Shown: positions 44,935-53,830, numbered from the stretch's first letter. The stretch: DNA of 64,000 nt from Periweissella cryptocerci (GCF_004358325.1 NZ_CP037940.1:2480001-2544000); one strand, 5' to 3'. The notes: generated from the letters alone by a model not told the origin. Program-made: numbers and translations.

Positions 44935-45309
44935 TTAGTATTCAATTACTTCAGCAAGCACTAACCATTTGTTGGCGGCGCTACTTGCATTACCATCGTT
45001 ACCAGTAATCGTGGTATCAGAAAAATAACAGTATTTCATACCAAACGTTGTCGCGTTGATACCAGCCATGTAATCAAATTGAATGCCTTGACCTGAATAT
45101 TTTAGGACATGTGTTTTTGGCACATATTGATAGTGATGATCCGAATTCTTTAAGTTCGTACCGTCATATCCTTGCCAGTGTAATATCCAACCATTTCGGC
45201 AATTTGATATGCTCTTAGACGGTGTAATCGTCTTAGTGGCGTCCATGTGAAAGCCACCAGTCCAAAGCACATTATTCGGTAATTTCAGGTTACCGGTTAC
45301 TTCTAAGTT
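44935..45309 (-). other. Silent tail-fibre cassette C (reverse strand)
   Basis: Leftward from site 3: NLEVTGNLKLPNNVLWTGG in the frame of the constant part, through DYMAGINATTFGMKYCYF to the AANKWLVLAEVIEY end. The stop is directly before site 2. Inversion of 44182-45309 would express it as a 160-residue protein. The ends of B and C are related (AANxWLV), so both may be alternative fibre heads. Confidence 0.83.
45299..45309 (-). repeat. Inversion site 3
   Basis: ACTTCTAAGTT on the plus strand, central dinucleotide 45303-45304, just upstream of the invertase gene. Confidence 0.82.
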
Positions 45310-45344
45310 TCTGGTACATTATCCTTAAAAAAGGATGTACCAGA
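45310..45344 (+). promoter_or_regulatory. Hairpin overlapping the invertase ribosome-binding site
   Basis: Perfect 10-bp stem TCTGGTACAT (45310-45319) / ATGTACCAGA (45335-45344), with an inner CCTT/AAGG stem and AAAA loop. It ends one base before the ATG and includes the AAGGA ribosome-binding site. Confidence 0.65.
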
Positions 45345-45914
45345 ATGATTTACGGATATGCACGAGTGAGCACCAAAGGACAAAGTTTAGATGTTCAGTT
45401 GGATAAATTGATGGCAGCAGGTGTTGACCCAAAGAAGATTTACAGTGAGAAGTTTACAGGCAAGACTACGAACCGACCACGATTTAAAGCGCTCATACGA
45501 CGTTTAGAAGCTAATGACATTCTAGTAGTCACGAAGCTTGATAGAATGGCTAGAAACACACGAGAAGCGCTTAACATCATTGAGCCATTGCTTGATAAGG
45601 GTGTGATGGTTCGAGTGTTGAATATCGGAATGATTGAGAATAGTTCGGTTGGCAGATTCTTCTTGCGAACGCTGCTATCAATTGCTGAAATGGAACGTGA
45701 TATGATTCTTGAACGTGTGACAGAAGGCAAAGAGAAGGCGCGTCAACGCAAAGGCTACAAAGAAGGTAGACCGAAGCGCAAAATAACAAAGCGGTATCGT
45801 GAAGCTTATGAGCTGTTGAAAACACACAGCTATTCAGAAGTAATCACAGAGACTGGAATATCAAAAAGTACGTTAGTTAGAATTAAGAAACAGATTGAAG
45901 GTGGCCAGAAATAG
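45345..45914 (+). CDS. Serine-family DNA invertase (Hin/Gin-like) for the fibre locus
   Basis: A 189-residue small serine recombinase. The catalytic domain begins YGYARVSTKGQSLDVQ with nucleophile Ser 9. LVVTKLDRMARN has the conserved Arg residues, and SVGRFFLRTLLSIAEMERD is the oligomerisation helix. The C-terminal HTH (about 150-185: REAYELLKTHSYSEVITETG, ISKSTLVRIKK) binds the site arms. Its position directly at the end of the silent cassettes, and the lack of any other substrate here, indicate that it flips the tail-fibre segments. Confidence 0.93.
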   Translation: MIYGYARVSTKGQSLDVQLDKLMAAGVDPKKIYSEKFTGKTTNRPRFKALIRRLEANDILVVTKLDRMARNTREALNIIEPLLDKGVMVRVLNIGMIENSSVGRFFLRTLLSIAEMERDMILERVTEGKEKARQRKGYKEGRPKRKITKRYREAYELLKTHSYSEVITETGISKSTLVRIKKQIEGGQK

Positions 45915-45926
45915 CCATCTTTTTTA
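45900..45926 (+). terminator. Terminator overlapping the end of the invertase gene
   Basis: GGTGGC / GCCATC then six T. Confidence 0.7.
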
Positions 45927-45979
45927 ATACGCTGAAAAGCCGAAGGGGGAAGTGCCCAATTATCAAGAGGAGGCAAAAT

Positions 45980-46279
45980 ATGCATGACATTGGAGGCTTC
46001 ACATGGGGAGAAATTGGCGCCGTTATTGGTGTCATTCTGTCGTTCTGGGGTGTGGGAGCTAAATTGATTGACCGCTTTAAATCTAAGATTAGTGACCCGC
46101 TCTCTATTGATATTAAAGATGTTCGACATCAACTTGCCGAACTTCAAACTGACTTTAAAGAGGACAGCGTGAAGCGGCGGCGCAATGACAAACTTATCTT
46201 TGACGAGTTGGATAATCATGAAAAACGGATTATTCAAAATGAAAAAGAAATTGAATTTATGAAAGAGCGGAATAAATGA
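45980..46279 (+). CDS. Small membrane/coiled-coil protein of the lysis block (99 aa)
   Basis: One N-terminal hydrophobic segment (IGAVIGVILSFWGVGAKLI, about residues 12-30) is followed by a charged coiled-coil tail (LAELQTDFKEDSVKRRRND). Position before the holin fits a haemolysin XhlA-like or holin-accessory protein. Start ATG 45980 after AGGAGGCAAAAT. The end overlaps the holin start (ATGA). Confidence 0.6.
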   Translation: MHDIGGFTWGEIGAVIGVILSFWGVGAKLIDRFKSKISDPLSIDIKDVRHQLAELQTDFKEDSVKRRRNDKLIFDELDNHEKRIIQNEKEIEFMKERNK

Positions 46280-46599
46280 ATTTAGACAATTGGTTAAAAA
46301 TTTTATCAGCACTATGGGACAGCGGCATCTTAACGGGTGTCGCTGTTTACGTTTGGTCACGTCTTAAAATCAGTAAGAAGGCCGACCGGACATCAATGCT
46401 ATACCACTTTGCGGATCAAGCTGTGTATCACGCTTCACAATTCAATGAAGCCACAACCAATGAAGCGAAGAAAAGTGCTGCAATGGACATGGTTTCCGAG
46501 AGCTTACAGCGTAATAAATGGGCTAATCGATTTACGACAGACCAAATTAGCGCAGCAATTGAAATGGCTGTGAACAAGATGAATGGAGGAATTAAGTAA
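46276..46599 (+). CDS. Phage holin (LLH family)
   Basis: A 107-residue holin of the LLH type: one N-terminal transmembrane segment (about 8-27, ILSALWDSGILTGVAVYVWS) and a long cytoplasmic C-tail with alternating helices (NEAKKSAAMDMVSESLQRNK). It makes the membrane pores that let the endolysin reach the wall. The last base overlaps the endolysin start. Confidence 0.8.
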   Translation: MNLDNWLKILSALWDSGILTGVAVYVWSRLKISKKADRTSMLYHFADQAVYHASQFNEATTNEAKKSAAMDMVSESLQRNKWANRFTTDQISAAIEMAVNKMNGGIK

Positions 46600-47576
46600 T
46601 GGCTAATAAGATTAATCAATATATTATTGATAAGGGATTTAAAGCACCCAAAGAAACTGACAAGACTGGTAAAATTCCAGTGCACAACTCATATCGTAAT
46701 GGCAAGGGGCGCCCAGAAGGTGTAGTTGTGCATGAAACGGCTAATCCAACGTCAACGATTGGCGGTGAAATTTCATACATGCAAGGTCACTACAAGGATG
46801 CTTTTGTACACGAGTTTGTGGATGGCCAAAATATTATCGGCGTGGCTGATACTGATTACTTAGCGTGGGGCGCAGGGTACACAGCGAACTCACGTTACAT
46901 TCAATTTGAACAAGTACGCGTTCATTCAAAAGATGATTTTGCAAAAGAATTATTGAATGGTGCGAACTTTGTGGCGAACGTATTGAAGAAATACAATTTG
47001 AAGCCTAGCGACTCGACGATTGTTACACACCACCAAACATCTAACATGTTTCACGAAACAGACCATACGGATCCAGATGCATACTGGACTACTTCAGCTA
47101 GCAAGTGGTTTAGCACAACTTATAAGATTGCTGACTTTATCTGGTTAGTTAAGTATATTTTTGATGGTAAGGCGCCATTAAAGCCAACGACACCAAACAA
47201 GCCAGTTACACCTTCAAAGCCAAAACCCGCAAAGAAGATTGCAGAAGATGGTGAAGGTGGCGTGGCTACAATTAAGTTAGCTCAAAAGATTGCAGGCACG
47301 ACGCAAGACGGTGTAATCACTGGACAGTATGCACCAAATGCAAAGTACTGGCCAAAGATTCATCAAATGAACACCAAGTATTCCAATGGCGGATCACTCT
47401 TTGTAGTTACTCTGCAAAAGAAACTTGGGTTCAAGGGTAAGGACTTAGATGGTCAGTGGGGTAAGAAAGTATCAACCGCACTTAATTCTAAACTTGGTTT
47501 CAAAAACAAATCAGCATTTGACAAGACATCTGTTTTGGCATGGCAAAAGAAGCTTAATTCTGGTAAATTGTTCTAG
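46599..47576 (+). CDS. Endolysin: N-acetylmuramoyl-L-alanine amidase
   Basis: A 325-residue lysin. The N-terminal amidase_2 domain (about 30-185) has GVVVHETANPTS (Zn-ligand His), EFVDGQ and a second metal-ligand His in HETDHTDPDAYW. A Pro/Lys/Thr linker (about 193-215) leads to a C-terminal domain with repeated helices (IAGTTQDGVITGQYAPNA, LQKKLGFKGKDLDGQWG), probably a wall-binding module. Start overlaps the holin stop. Confidence 0.88.
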   Translation: MANKINQYIIDKGFKAPKETDKTGKIPVHNSYRNGKGRPEGVVVHETANPTSTIGGEISYMQGHYKDAFVHEFVDGQNIIGVADTDYLAWGAGYTANSRYIQFEQVRVHSKDDFAKELLNGANFVANVLKKYNLKPSDSTIVTHHQTSNMFHETDHTDPDAYWTTSASKWFSTTYKIADFIWLVKYIFDGKAPLKPTTPNKPVTPSKPKPAKKIAEDGEGGVATIKLAQKIAGTTQDGVITGQYAPNAKYWPKIHQMNTKYSNGGSLFVVTLQKKLGFKGKDLDGQWGKKVSTALNSKLGFKNKSAFDKTSVLAWQKKLNSGKLF

Positions 47577-47590
47577 TACGAGTTATCAGT

Positions 47591-47638
47591 AAAAAGACCT
47601 GGCACGCACTCACATGAGGCGGCGTCAGGTCTTTTTTT
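47591..47638 (+). terminator. Terminator after the lysis genes
   Basis: AAAGACCTG...CAGGTCTTT stem and a run of T at the prophage right end. Confidence 0.85.
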
Positions 47639-47645
47639 GTTCGTG

Positions 47646-47664
47646 TGACGACATAATGACGACA
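47646..47664 (+). repeat. Putative integrase arm-type sites, right end
   Basis: Two direct copies of TGACGACA with 11-bp spacing, matching the pair at 12099-12115. Confidence 0.5.
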
Positions 47665-47762
47665 TGAGTGAATTACAAGTACAATTAATCACTCGATATA
47701 TATAAGAAGAAACAGTGAAAACAAGGTGACACTTTGTAGTAAAACGTAGCAAAATGCAAACT

Positions 47763-47775
47763 TTTGTTATAAACT
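47763..47775 (+). repeat. attR core
   Basis: TTTGTTATAAACT, identical to attL. It contains TATAAA preceded by TGT, an extended -10-like element 77 bp upstream of the RNase J2 start, so the prophage may replace upstream promoter parts of that gene. Confidence 0.75.
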
Positions 47776-47849
47776 GTAAGGTAAGAATATTTAGAACGAG
47801 TAAAGACTGCGTGAGGTTCACGATGGTCAAAAAAACATAGAGGTTAATA

Positions 47850-49703
47850 ATGGACAACAAACTATCAATCATTCCGTTTGGTGGGGTACGCGAAAACGGG
47901 AAGAACATGTATGCCGTATCATATAATGATGAAATCTTCATTTTTGATGCCGGGTTAAAATACCCAGAAAATGATTTATTAGGAATTGACGTAGTTATTC
48001 CAGACTACGCATATTTAGTGGAACACGCTGATCAAGTGGCTGGGATTTTCTTAACACACGGTCACGCGGATGCCATCGGTGCTTTGCCATATCTTTTGGC
48101 AGATTTACAAGCCCCAGTCTTTGGTTCAGAAATGACGTTAGCCTTGGCTAAGTTAGCCGTTAAGGCAGAAGACGCAACGAAGAACTTTACTGATTTCCAT
48201 GTTGTTAACGAGAAGTCAGTTATTGATTACGGCGATGTTAAGGTATCATTCTTTAGCACGACTCACTCAATTCCACAATCACTTGGGATTGTTTTAGAAA
48301 CACCTGAAGGACAAGTTGTTTATACTGGGGACTTCAAGTTTGATCAAACAGCAATCGAAGGCTACACAACTGATTTGGCGCGTTTAGGTGAAATCGGAAA
48401 AAGTGGTGTCGTTGCGCTGTTGGCCGATGCTGCCGGAACTGGTAACTATGGTGAATCAGTTAACGAATCTAAGATTGAAGAGTATATTTTGGATAAATTC
48501 CAAGATCACGAAGGCCGAATTATCGTCGCTGCCGTGGCTTCAAATATCCAACGAATTCAACAAGTAATCAATGCGACATTTAAAACTGGTCGTAAAATTG
48601 TTCTGTCAGGTAATGACTTGGAAAAAGTTGTACGCACAGCTTTACAAATTCACAAGTTGGAATTACCAGTTCCAGAAAGTGAATTATTTGTTTCATTCAA
48701 AAACATGAAGAAGCTTACGCCTGAAGAAACCGTGATTCTTGAAACCGGTCGGATGGGTGAACCAATTAAGCACTTGCAACGGATGGCAAATGGCGATGAT
48801 CGTCACATTAAAATCGGCGAAGGCGACTTAGTATTCATTACAACAACGCCTTCAACAGCAATGGAGGCCTTTGTAGCACGTACGCGTGACATGATGTTCC
48901 GCGCTGGCGCCGATGTGAAGTCAATTTCACAAGACTTACGTTCATCAGGGCACGCATCACGTAATGATTTACAATTGATGCTGAACTTTATGAAGCCTAA
49001 GTTCTTCTTCCCTGTTCAAGGTGAATACCGTGTTTTGAACAGTGCGGCTGAATTAGCTGAAGAAATCGGCATTGCCAAAGACCACATTTTCATCACGCAA
49101 AAGGGCGATAAGCTTACTTATGATGGTGACAATATGTTGCTTTCAGGTTCATTTGAAGTCGGTAACACGATGATTGATGGCTCTGGGGTTGGGGATATTG
49201 GTAATATTGTTTTACGTGATCGTAAGATTCTATCTGAAGATGGGGTTTTTGTGGCCGTAGTAACAATTGATCGTAAAAAGAAGAAAATTATTTCAAAACC
49301 AAAGATTACTTCACGTGGTTTTGTGTACGTAAAAGCGTCACGGGACTTAATGCGCGAAAGTAGCGATATTGTTGAAAAAACAATTCTTGATAATTTAGCT
49401 AATATCAAAGAATTTGATTGGTCAACATTGAAGACCGCTGTTCGTGATAATCTTAGCCGGTTCTTATTTGAACAAACACGGCGCCGACCAGTAATCTTGC
49501 CAGTTATCATGGAAGTTAACCAAAATGGTTTCCGAAGTGGTAAGCAACGCGGCGCTAAGGGTCAACAAAATGCCCAACGCGTTGAAGAATTGGCGAAAGA
49601 GTTAGGTGCTGATGAACAACCAGTAGCTAAGAAAAAGCCTAACAAAAACAAGAACCGTAATAAAAACAAAAAAACTGTAAAACCAGAAACCACAGAAGGT
49701 TAG
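47850..49703 (+). CDS. rnjB: RNase J2-like ribonuclease with a degenerate metal site
   Basis: A 617-residue metallo-beta-lactamase/beta-CASP protein. The canonical HxHxDH active-site motif reads HGHADA, and the usual S-D-S/D region reads ADAAGTGNYG, so metal binding is probably weakened, as in RNase J2 partners of RNase J1. HSIPQSLG, SSGHASRND and KFFFPVQGEYR are other family marks. The basic C-tail (about 570-617) is rich in Lys/Asn. It lies directly downstream of attR; ATG 47850 after AGAGGTTAATA. Confidence 0.82.
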   Translation: MDNKLSIIPFGGVRENGKNMYAVSYNDEIFIFDAGLKYPENDLLGIDVVIPDYAYLVEHADQVAGIFLTHGHADAIGALPYLLADLQAPVFGSEMTLALAKLAVKAEDATKNFTDFHVVNEKSVIDYGDVKVSFFSTTHSIPQSLGIVLETPEGQVVYTGDFKFDQTAIEGYTTDLARLGEIGKSGVVALLADAAGTGNYGESVNESKIEEYILDKFQDHEGRIIVAAVASNIQRIQQVINATFKTGRKIVLSGNDLEKVVRTALQIHKLELPVPESELFVSFKNMKKLTPEETVILETGRMGEPIKHLQRMANGDDRHIKIGEGDLVFITTTPSTAMEAFVARTRDMMFRAGADVKSISQDLRSSGHASRNDLQLMLNFMKPKFFFPVQGEYRVLNSAAELAEEIGIAKDHIFITQKGDKLTYDGDNMLLSGSFEVGNTMIDGSGVGDIGNIVLRDRKILSEDGVFVAVVTIDRKKKKIISKPKITSRGFVYVKASRDLMRESSDIVEKTILDNLANIKEFDWSTLKTAVRDNLSRFLFEQTRRRPVILPVIMEVNQNGFRSGKQRGAKGQQNAQRVEELAKELGADEQPVAKKKPNKNKNRNKNKKTVKPETTEG

Positions 49704-49727
49704 TGATTTTGCATAACATTAATGGAG

Positions 49728-49771
49728 GTCAGTAGGAAAGTTTTACCTACTGGTCTCTATTGTCTTTTTAA
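49728..49771 (+). terminator. Possible attenuating hairpin between rnjB and the TPR gene
   Basis: 10-bp stem (GGTCAGTAGG / CCTACTGGTC, with G-U pairs) and a later T run. The ribosome-binding site of the next gene follows directly. Confidence 0.5.
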
Positions 49772-49784
49772 GGAGTACAAATTA

Positions 49785-50693
49785 ATGGAAGATAACCGTA
49801 ATGAAGCACTAACTGCTGGTAATAATGCATTAGCGCAGGAACATTGGCGTGAAGCAATTGAAATTTTTGACGAATTATATGCTGACGAACAGAGTCTAGA
49901 ACTAAATTACAAGCTTGTGCGGGCGTTATTTGCGAACAAGCAGTATCAGTTGGCACAGCAGTATTTAGCTGAGTATCTGGATGCATATTTGGACGATCCT
50001 GAATATTTGGATATTCTTTTAGCTGTTTTTGTGCAAAATCATAACTTCATTGAAGCGCGCCAACTATTGATGTCAGTAACTGATTTAACGGTACGAGAAA
50101 CGGGATTGGCATTGGTGGTCAGCGGTGAAGAAAAAGCGCGGGTCGATAGTACCGAAACGTTCAAGGTTGTGTTACGCCAATTTATTCATTTAGGTGACTT
50201 TGAATTTGGTGAGCAGTTTAATCGCTATCGTGCAGCCTTGAAATTGCCACTAGATGAATATTTAAAGGGCGCAAAATTCTTACTTCGCGATGAATATGTC
50301 TTGCCAATGGTGCGCGCATCAATTTTAGAATCTCTTGCACGGTTGCAAATTAACGATGAAATTAGTTTTTTATGGTTCGATGGGGAAGAACATAGTTTTA
50401 ACCCAAGCCGGACAATTCCAGCTTTAGCATCAGAAACTGCCAAAACTGTTTGGAATGTGTTAAATGAAACTGTCGGTCAAGATGATCCGATGGCGTTACA
50501 AATTTTAGCTGAAGACTTAAAATTGAAATTAGCGACGGCATTTCCATTGCTTGATGAAATTATTTCCGACCCAATTGGCTGGACAAAATATCAAATTGCT
50601 CGATATCAAGATACAGATTTACCAGAATTAGCTGAAAATGATATTAAATGGATTGAAAAATTAGATGAAATTTTGGCCGAAGTTGGGTTATAA
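49785..50693 (+). CDS. Tetratricopeptide-repeat protein
   Basis: A 302-residue soluble protein with TPR helical repeats in the N-terminal 120 residues (EALTAGNNALAQEHWREAIE; YKLVRALFANKQYQLAQQYL; LLAVFVQNHNFIEARQLLM). The start is ATG 49785, with AAGGAG at correct spacing. Upstream extension of the frame to 49722 would be within the hairpin. Conserved neighbour between the RNase J gene and tuf in lactobacilli; function unknown. Confidence 0.8.
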   Translation: MEDNRNEALTAGNNALAQEHWREAIEIFDELYADEQSLELNYKLVRALFANKQYQLAQQYLAEYLDAYLDDPEYLDILLAVFVQNHNFIEARQLLMSVTDLTVRETGLALVVSGEEKARVDSTETFKVVLRQFIHLGDFEFGEQFNRYRAALKLPLDEYLKGAKFLLRDEYVLPMVRASILESLARLQINDEISFLWFDGEEHSFNPSRTIPALASETAKTVWNVLNETVGQDDPMALQILAEDLKLKLATAFPLLDEIISDPIGWTKYQIARYQDTDLPELAENDIKWIEKLDEILAEVGL

Positions 50694-50756
50694 TCAGTAA
50701 TTAAGGCTAATTATTACGATAATCGCAACTTTTTAGTCTTTTTTAAGGGTTTGTTG

Positions 50757-50785
50757 TTTACAAATTTCATTGGTATTTATATAAT
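50757..50785 (+). promoter_or_regulatory. Upstream promoter for tuf
   Basis: TTTACA, 17-bp spacer, TATAAT. Confidence 0.65.
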
Positions 50786-50839
50786 AATTAAGGCTTTCCA
50801 GTAGAGCACGAATATTTCAATTATTTCTAATTTAGATGT

Positions 50840-50867
50840 TTGTGTTCTTCGAGGATTGTAGTATAAT
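50840..50867 (+). promoter_or_regulatory. Second promoter for tuf
   Basis: TTGTGT, 16-bp spacer, perfect TATAAT, about 66 bp upstream of the start codon. Two promoters in series fit the high expression of EF-Tu. Confidence 0.6.
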
Positions 50868-50932
50868 TGAACGCATAGGATTGAGACGTATCTACGTCCA
50901 ATCGTTTTGCAAATATTAGGAGGATTTTCATT

Positions 50933-52120
50933 TTGGCTAAAGCACACTATGAACGCACAAAACCACACGTTAACATCGGTACTATCGGACACGTTGACCA
51001 CGGTAAGACTACTTTGACTGCTGCTATCTCAAAGGTATTGGCTGACAAGGGTCTTGCAGAACAACAAGACTTCGCAGCTATTGATGCTGCTCCAGAAGAA
51101 CGCGAACGTGGGATTACTATTAACACTGCCCACATCGAATACGAAACTGAAGCACGTCACTACGCCCACATCGACGCCCCTGGTCACGCGGATTACGTTA
51201 AGAACATGATCACTGGTGCCGCACAAATGGATGGTGCCATCCTTGTTGTTGCCGCAACTGATGGTCCTATGCCACAAACTCGTGAACACATCCTCTTGGC
51301 TCGCCAAGTTGGTGTTGATTACTTGATCGTATTCTTGAACAAGATTGATCTTGTTGATGACGAAGAACTTGTTGACCTTGTTGAAATGGAAGTTCGTGAA
51401 TTGCTTAGCGAATACGACTTCCCTGGTGACGATATTCCTGTTCTCCGTGGTTCAGCTCTTAAGGCTCTTGAAGGTGACCCTGAACAAGTTAAGGTTATCG
51501 AAGAACTTATGGACACTGTTGACTCATACATTCCTACTCCAGTACGTGACACTGACAAGCCATTCTTGATGCCTGTCGAAGACGTGTTCACTATCACTGG
51601 TCGTGGTACTGTTGCCTCAGGTCGTATCGATCGTGGTATCGTCAAGGTTGGTGACGCTGTTGAAATCGTTGGTCTTAAGGACGAACCTACTTCAACTACT
51701 GTTACTGGTGTTGAAATGTTCCGTAAGACTATGGACGAAGGTGAAGCTGGTGATAACATCGGTGCCCTTCTCCGTGGTGTTGCTCGTGAAGACATCGAAC
51801 GTGGTCAAGTTTTGGCTAAGCCAGGTTCAATCCAAACCCACAAGAAGTTCAAGGGTGAAGTTTATATCCTTTCTAAGGAAGAAGGTGGACGTCACACTCC
51901 ATTCTTCTCAAACTACCGTCCACAATTCTACTTCCACACTACTGACGTTACTGGTGTTATCGAATTGCCAGAAGGTGTAGAAATGGTTATGCCTGGTGAT
52001 AACGTTACTTTCACTGTTGAATTGATCAGCCCTGTTGCGCTTGAAAAGGGTCTTAAGTTCACTGTTCGTGAAGGTGGCCGTACTGTTGGTGCCGGTGTTG
52101 TTTCAGAAATCGACGACTAA
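50933..52120 (+). CDS. tuf: Elongation factor Tu
   Basis: GTPase that carries aminoacyl-tRNA to the ribosome, 395 residues. It has the G1 loop GHVDHGKTT, switch [10 protein letters not shown] and G4 NKID. It begins [20 protein letters not shown]. The start is TTG 50933; AGGAGG lies nine bases before it, and no in-frame ATG is near. Codon use is strongly biased, as expected for the most abundant protein. Own promoters and a strong terminator. Confidence 0.98.
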   Translation: MAKAHYERTKPHVNIGTIGHVDHGKTTLTAAISKVLADKGLAEQQDFAAIDAAPEERERGITINTAHIEYETEARHYAHIDAPGHADYVKNMITGAAQMDGAILVVAATDGPMPQTREHILLARQVGVDYLIVFLNKIDLVDDEELVDLVEMEVRELLSEYDFPGDDIPVLRGSALKALEGDPEQVKVIEELMDTVDSYIPTPVRDTDKPFLMPVEDVFTITGRGTVASGRIDRGIVKVGDAVEIVGLKDEPTSTTVTGVEMFRKTMDEGEAGDNIGALLRGVAREDIERGQVLAKPGSIQTHKKFKGEVYILSKEEGGRHTPFFSNYRPQFYFHTTDVTGVIELPEGVEMVMPGDNVTFTVELISPVALEKGLKFTVREGGRTVGAGVVSEIDD

Positions 52121-52160
52121 TATTTGTTAGTCAGAGAATTTTAAACAAATTCACTGAACA

Positions 52161-52195
52161 AAAAAGAGTTCGCATTCGTGCGAACTCTTTTTTTT
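52161..52195 (+). terminator. Terminator after tuf
   Basis: AAAAGAGTTCGCA / TGCGAACTCTTTT stem with TTCG loop and a long T run. Confidence 0.9.
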
Positions 52196-52196
52196 G

Positions 52197-52514
52197 CACG
52201 CTGAAGCTACAAGCAGGAGGGCTCTTTGGGGGCTCGCCAGTAGAGTTCCAACTGTGTGTTGTGAGTTTACCAAGAAGGGCGCTTTGCCGTGGTAATGAGC
52301 TTCCTACACAGCACGTAGGTCTGGTTGTGTAGCGTGAAGTGGTTAATCTGCTTGAGTCAGTATTAGTATCACCAGAAAAAGCGATTAAATACAGGAATTT
52401 ATAGTGTTTTCAGTTTACAAGCCTAGTTTTGTAGGTTAAACTATTATTCGTATGTATTAAACATTGAAATAAGTTGAGCTGCTTGATCAGCTCTCTAATT
52501 GGAGGAATTAACAC
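52197..52514 (+). promoter_or_regulatory. tuf-tig intergenic region with the tig promoter
   Basis: 318 bp without a gene. It has a CTACACA/TGTGTAG hairpin near 52302-52331 and, near the 3' end, the promoter TTTACA (52414) - 17 bp - TAAACT (52437-52442) for tig. No other structure was recognised. Confidence 0.5.
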
Positions 52515-53813
52515 ATGGTTGCAACAAACGCACAATGGACTAAGGGCGAAGGTAACAAAGGTACTTTGTCATTTGAAATCCCAGTTGAAATTTACACTGA
52601 TGGTATCGATAAGGCTTACAACAAGGTGAAGAACCAAGTTAACATGCCTGGTTTCCGTAAAGGTAAGATGCCTAAGCAACTCTTCATCAAGCAATACGGT
52701 GAAGAAGCATTGTACCAAGACGCTATGAACATCGTTTTGGGTGATGTGTACGAATCAGCTGTTCTTGAAGCAGGTATCACTCCAGTTGGTCAACCAGCTA
52801 TCGATGCAGATTCAATGAACAAGGGTGAAGCATGGAAGCTTCACGCTGAAGTTGAAATCGCACCTGAAATCGAATTGGGCGAATACAAGGGCTTGACTGT
52901 TCCTAAGCAAAGCACTCGTGTAACTGCTAAAGAAGTTGATGCTGAAATCGAAAAGCTTCAAGCACAACAAGCTGAACTTGTATTGAAGGAAGATGAAGCA
53001 GCCGCTGAAGGCGATACTGTTGTTATCGACTTTGATGGTTCAGTTAACGGCGACCACTTTGAAGGTGGTAAGGGCGAAAACTTCTCACTTGAACTTGGTT
53101 CAGGTCAATTCATCCCTGGCTTTGAAGACCAACTTGTTGGCCACAAAGCTGGTGAAGATGTTGAAGTTAAGGTTACTTTCCCAGAAGACTACCAAGCAGC
53201 TGATTTAGCTGGTAAGGAAGCCTTGTTTGAAACTACTATCCACGAAGTTAAGACTAAGGAATTGCCTGCACTTGACGATGAATTCGCCAAGGACGTTGAT
53301 GAAGACGTTGATTCTCTTGAAGAATTGAAGGCTAAGACTAAGGACCAACTTAAGGAAGACAAGCAACAAGCTGCTAAGGATGCAATTGAAGAAGCTGCAA
53401 TCTCACAAGCTGTTGATAACGCCTCAGTTGTTGGTGAAGAAGTTCCTGCATCAATGATCGACGAAGACGTTCACCGTCAAATCGACCAATACCTTGGCAA
53501 CATGCAACAACAAGGTATCAACCCAGACATGTACTTCCAATTGACTGGTACTACTCACGATGACTTGCACAAGCAATTCGAAGACGGTGCTGAAAAGCGC
53601 GTTAAGACTAACCTTGTTCTTGAAGCAATCGTGGCTGCAGAAAAGGTTGAACCATCAGATGCTGACCTTGATGCTGAAGTTAAGTCATTGGCTGACCAAT
53701 ACGGTATGGACGAAGCAGCGGTTCGCCAAGCTTTAACTCCAGAAATGTTGAAGCACGATATCGCAATCAAGCAAGTAGTTGACTTGATTGTTGAATCAGC
53801 TGTTGAAGCCTAA
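52515..53813 (+). CDS. tig: Trigger factor
   Basis: Ribosome-bound chaperone with peptidyl-prolyl isomerase activity, 432 residues. The N-terminal ribosome-binding region includes FRKGKMPKQLF (normally GFRxGKxP). The FKBP-type domain has GDTVVIDFDGSVNG (about residues 162-175), and the C-terminal domain is helical with Glu/Asp-rich arms. ATG 52515 after TGGAGGAATTAACAC. Strong codon bias. Confidence 0.97.
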   Translation: MVATNAQWTKGEGNKGTLSFEIPVEIYTDGIDKAYNKVKNQVNMPGFRKGKMPKQLFIKQYGEEALYQDAMNIVLGDVYESAVLEAGITPVGQPAIDADSMNKGEAWKLHAEVEIAPEIELGEYKGLTVPKQSTRVTAKEVDAEIEKLQAQQAELVLKEDEAAAEGDTVVIDFDGSVNGDHFEGGKGENFSLELGSGQFIPGFEDQLVGHKAGEDVEVKVTFPEDYQAADLAGKEALFETTIHEVKTKELPALDDEFAKDVDEDVDSLEELKAKTKDQLKEDKQQAAKDAIEEAAISQAVDNASVVGEEVPASMIDEDVHRQIDQYLGNMQQQGINPDMYFQLTGTTHDDLHKQFEDGAEKRVKTNLVLEAIVAAEKVEPSDADLDAEVKSLADQYGMDEAAVRQALTPEMLKHDIAIKQVVDLIVESAVEA

Positions 53814-53830
53814 TAATTAATCATTAGCTA

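Noticed and set aside
44555..45270. Two independent reverse-strand genes
   Set aside because: They lack promoters and ribosome-binding sites and start at the inversion sites in frame with the constant fibre part, so they are silent cassettes rather than separate genes.
51319..51795. 158-codon open frame antisense to tuf
   Set aside because: It is a shadow of the strongly biased codon use of tuf; no ribosome-binding site or family resemblance.
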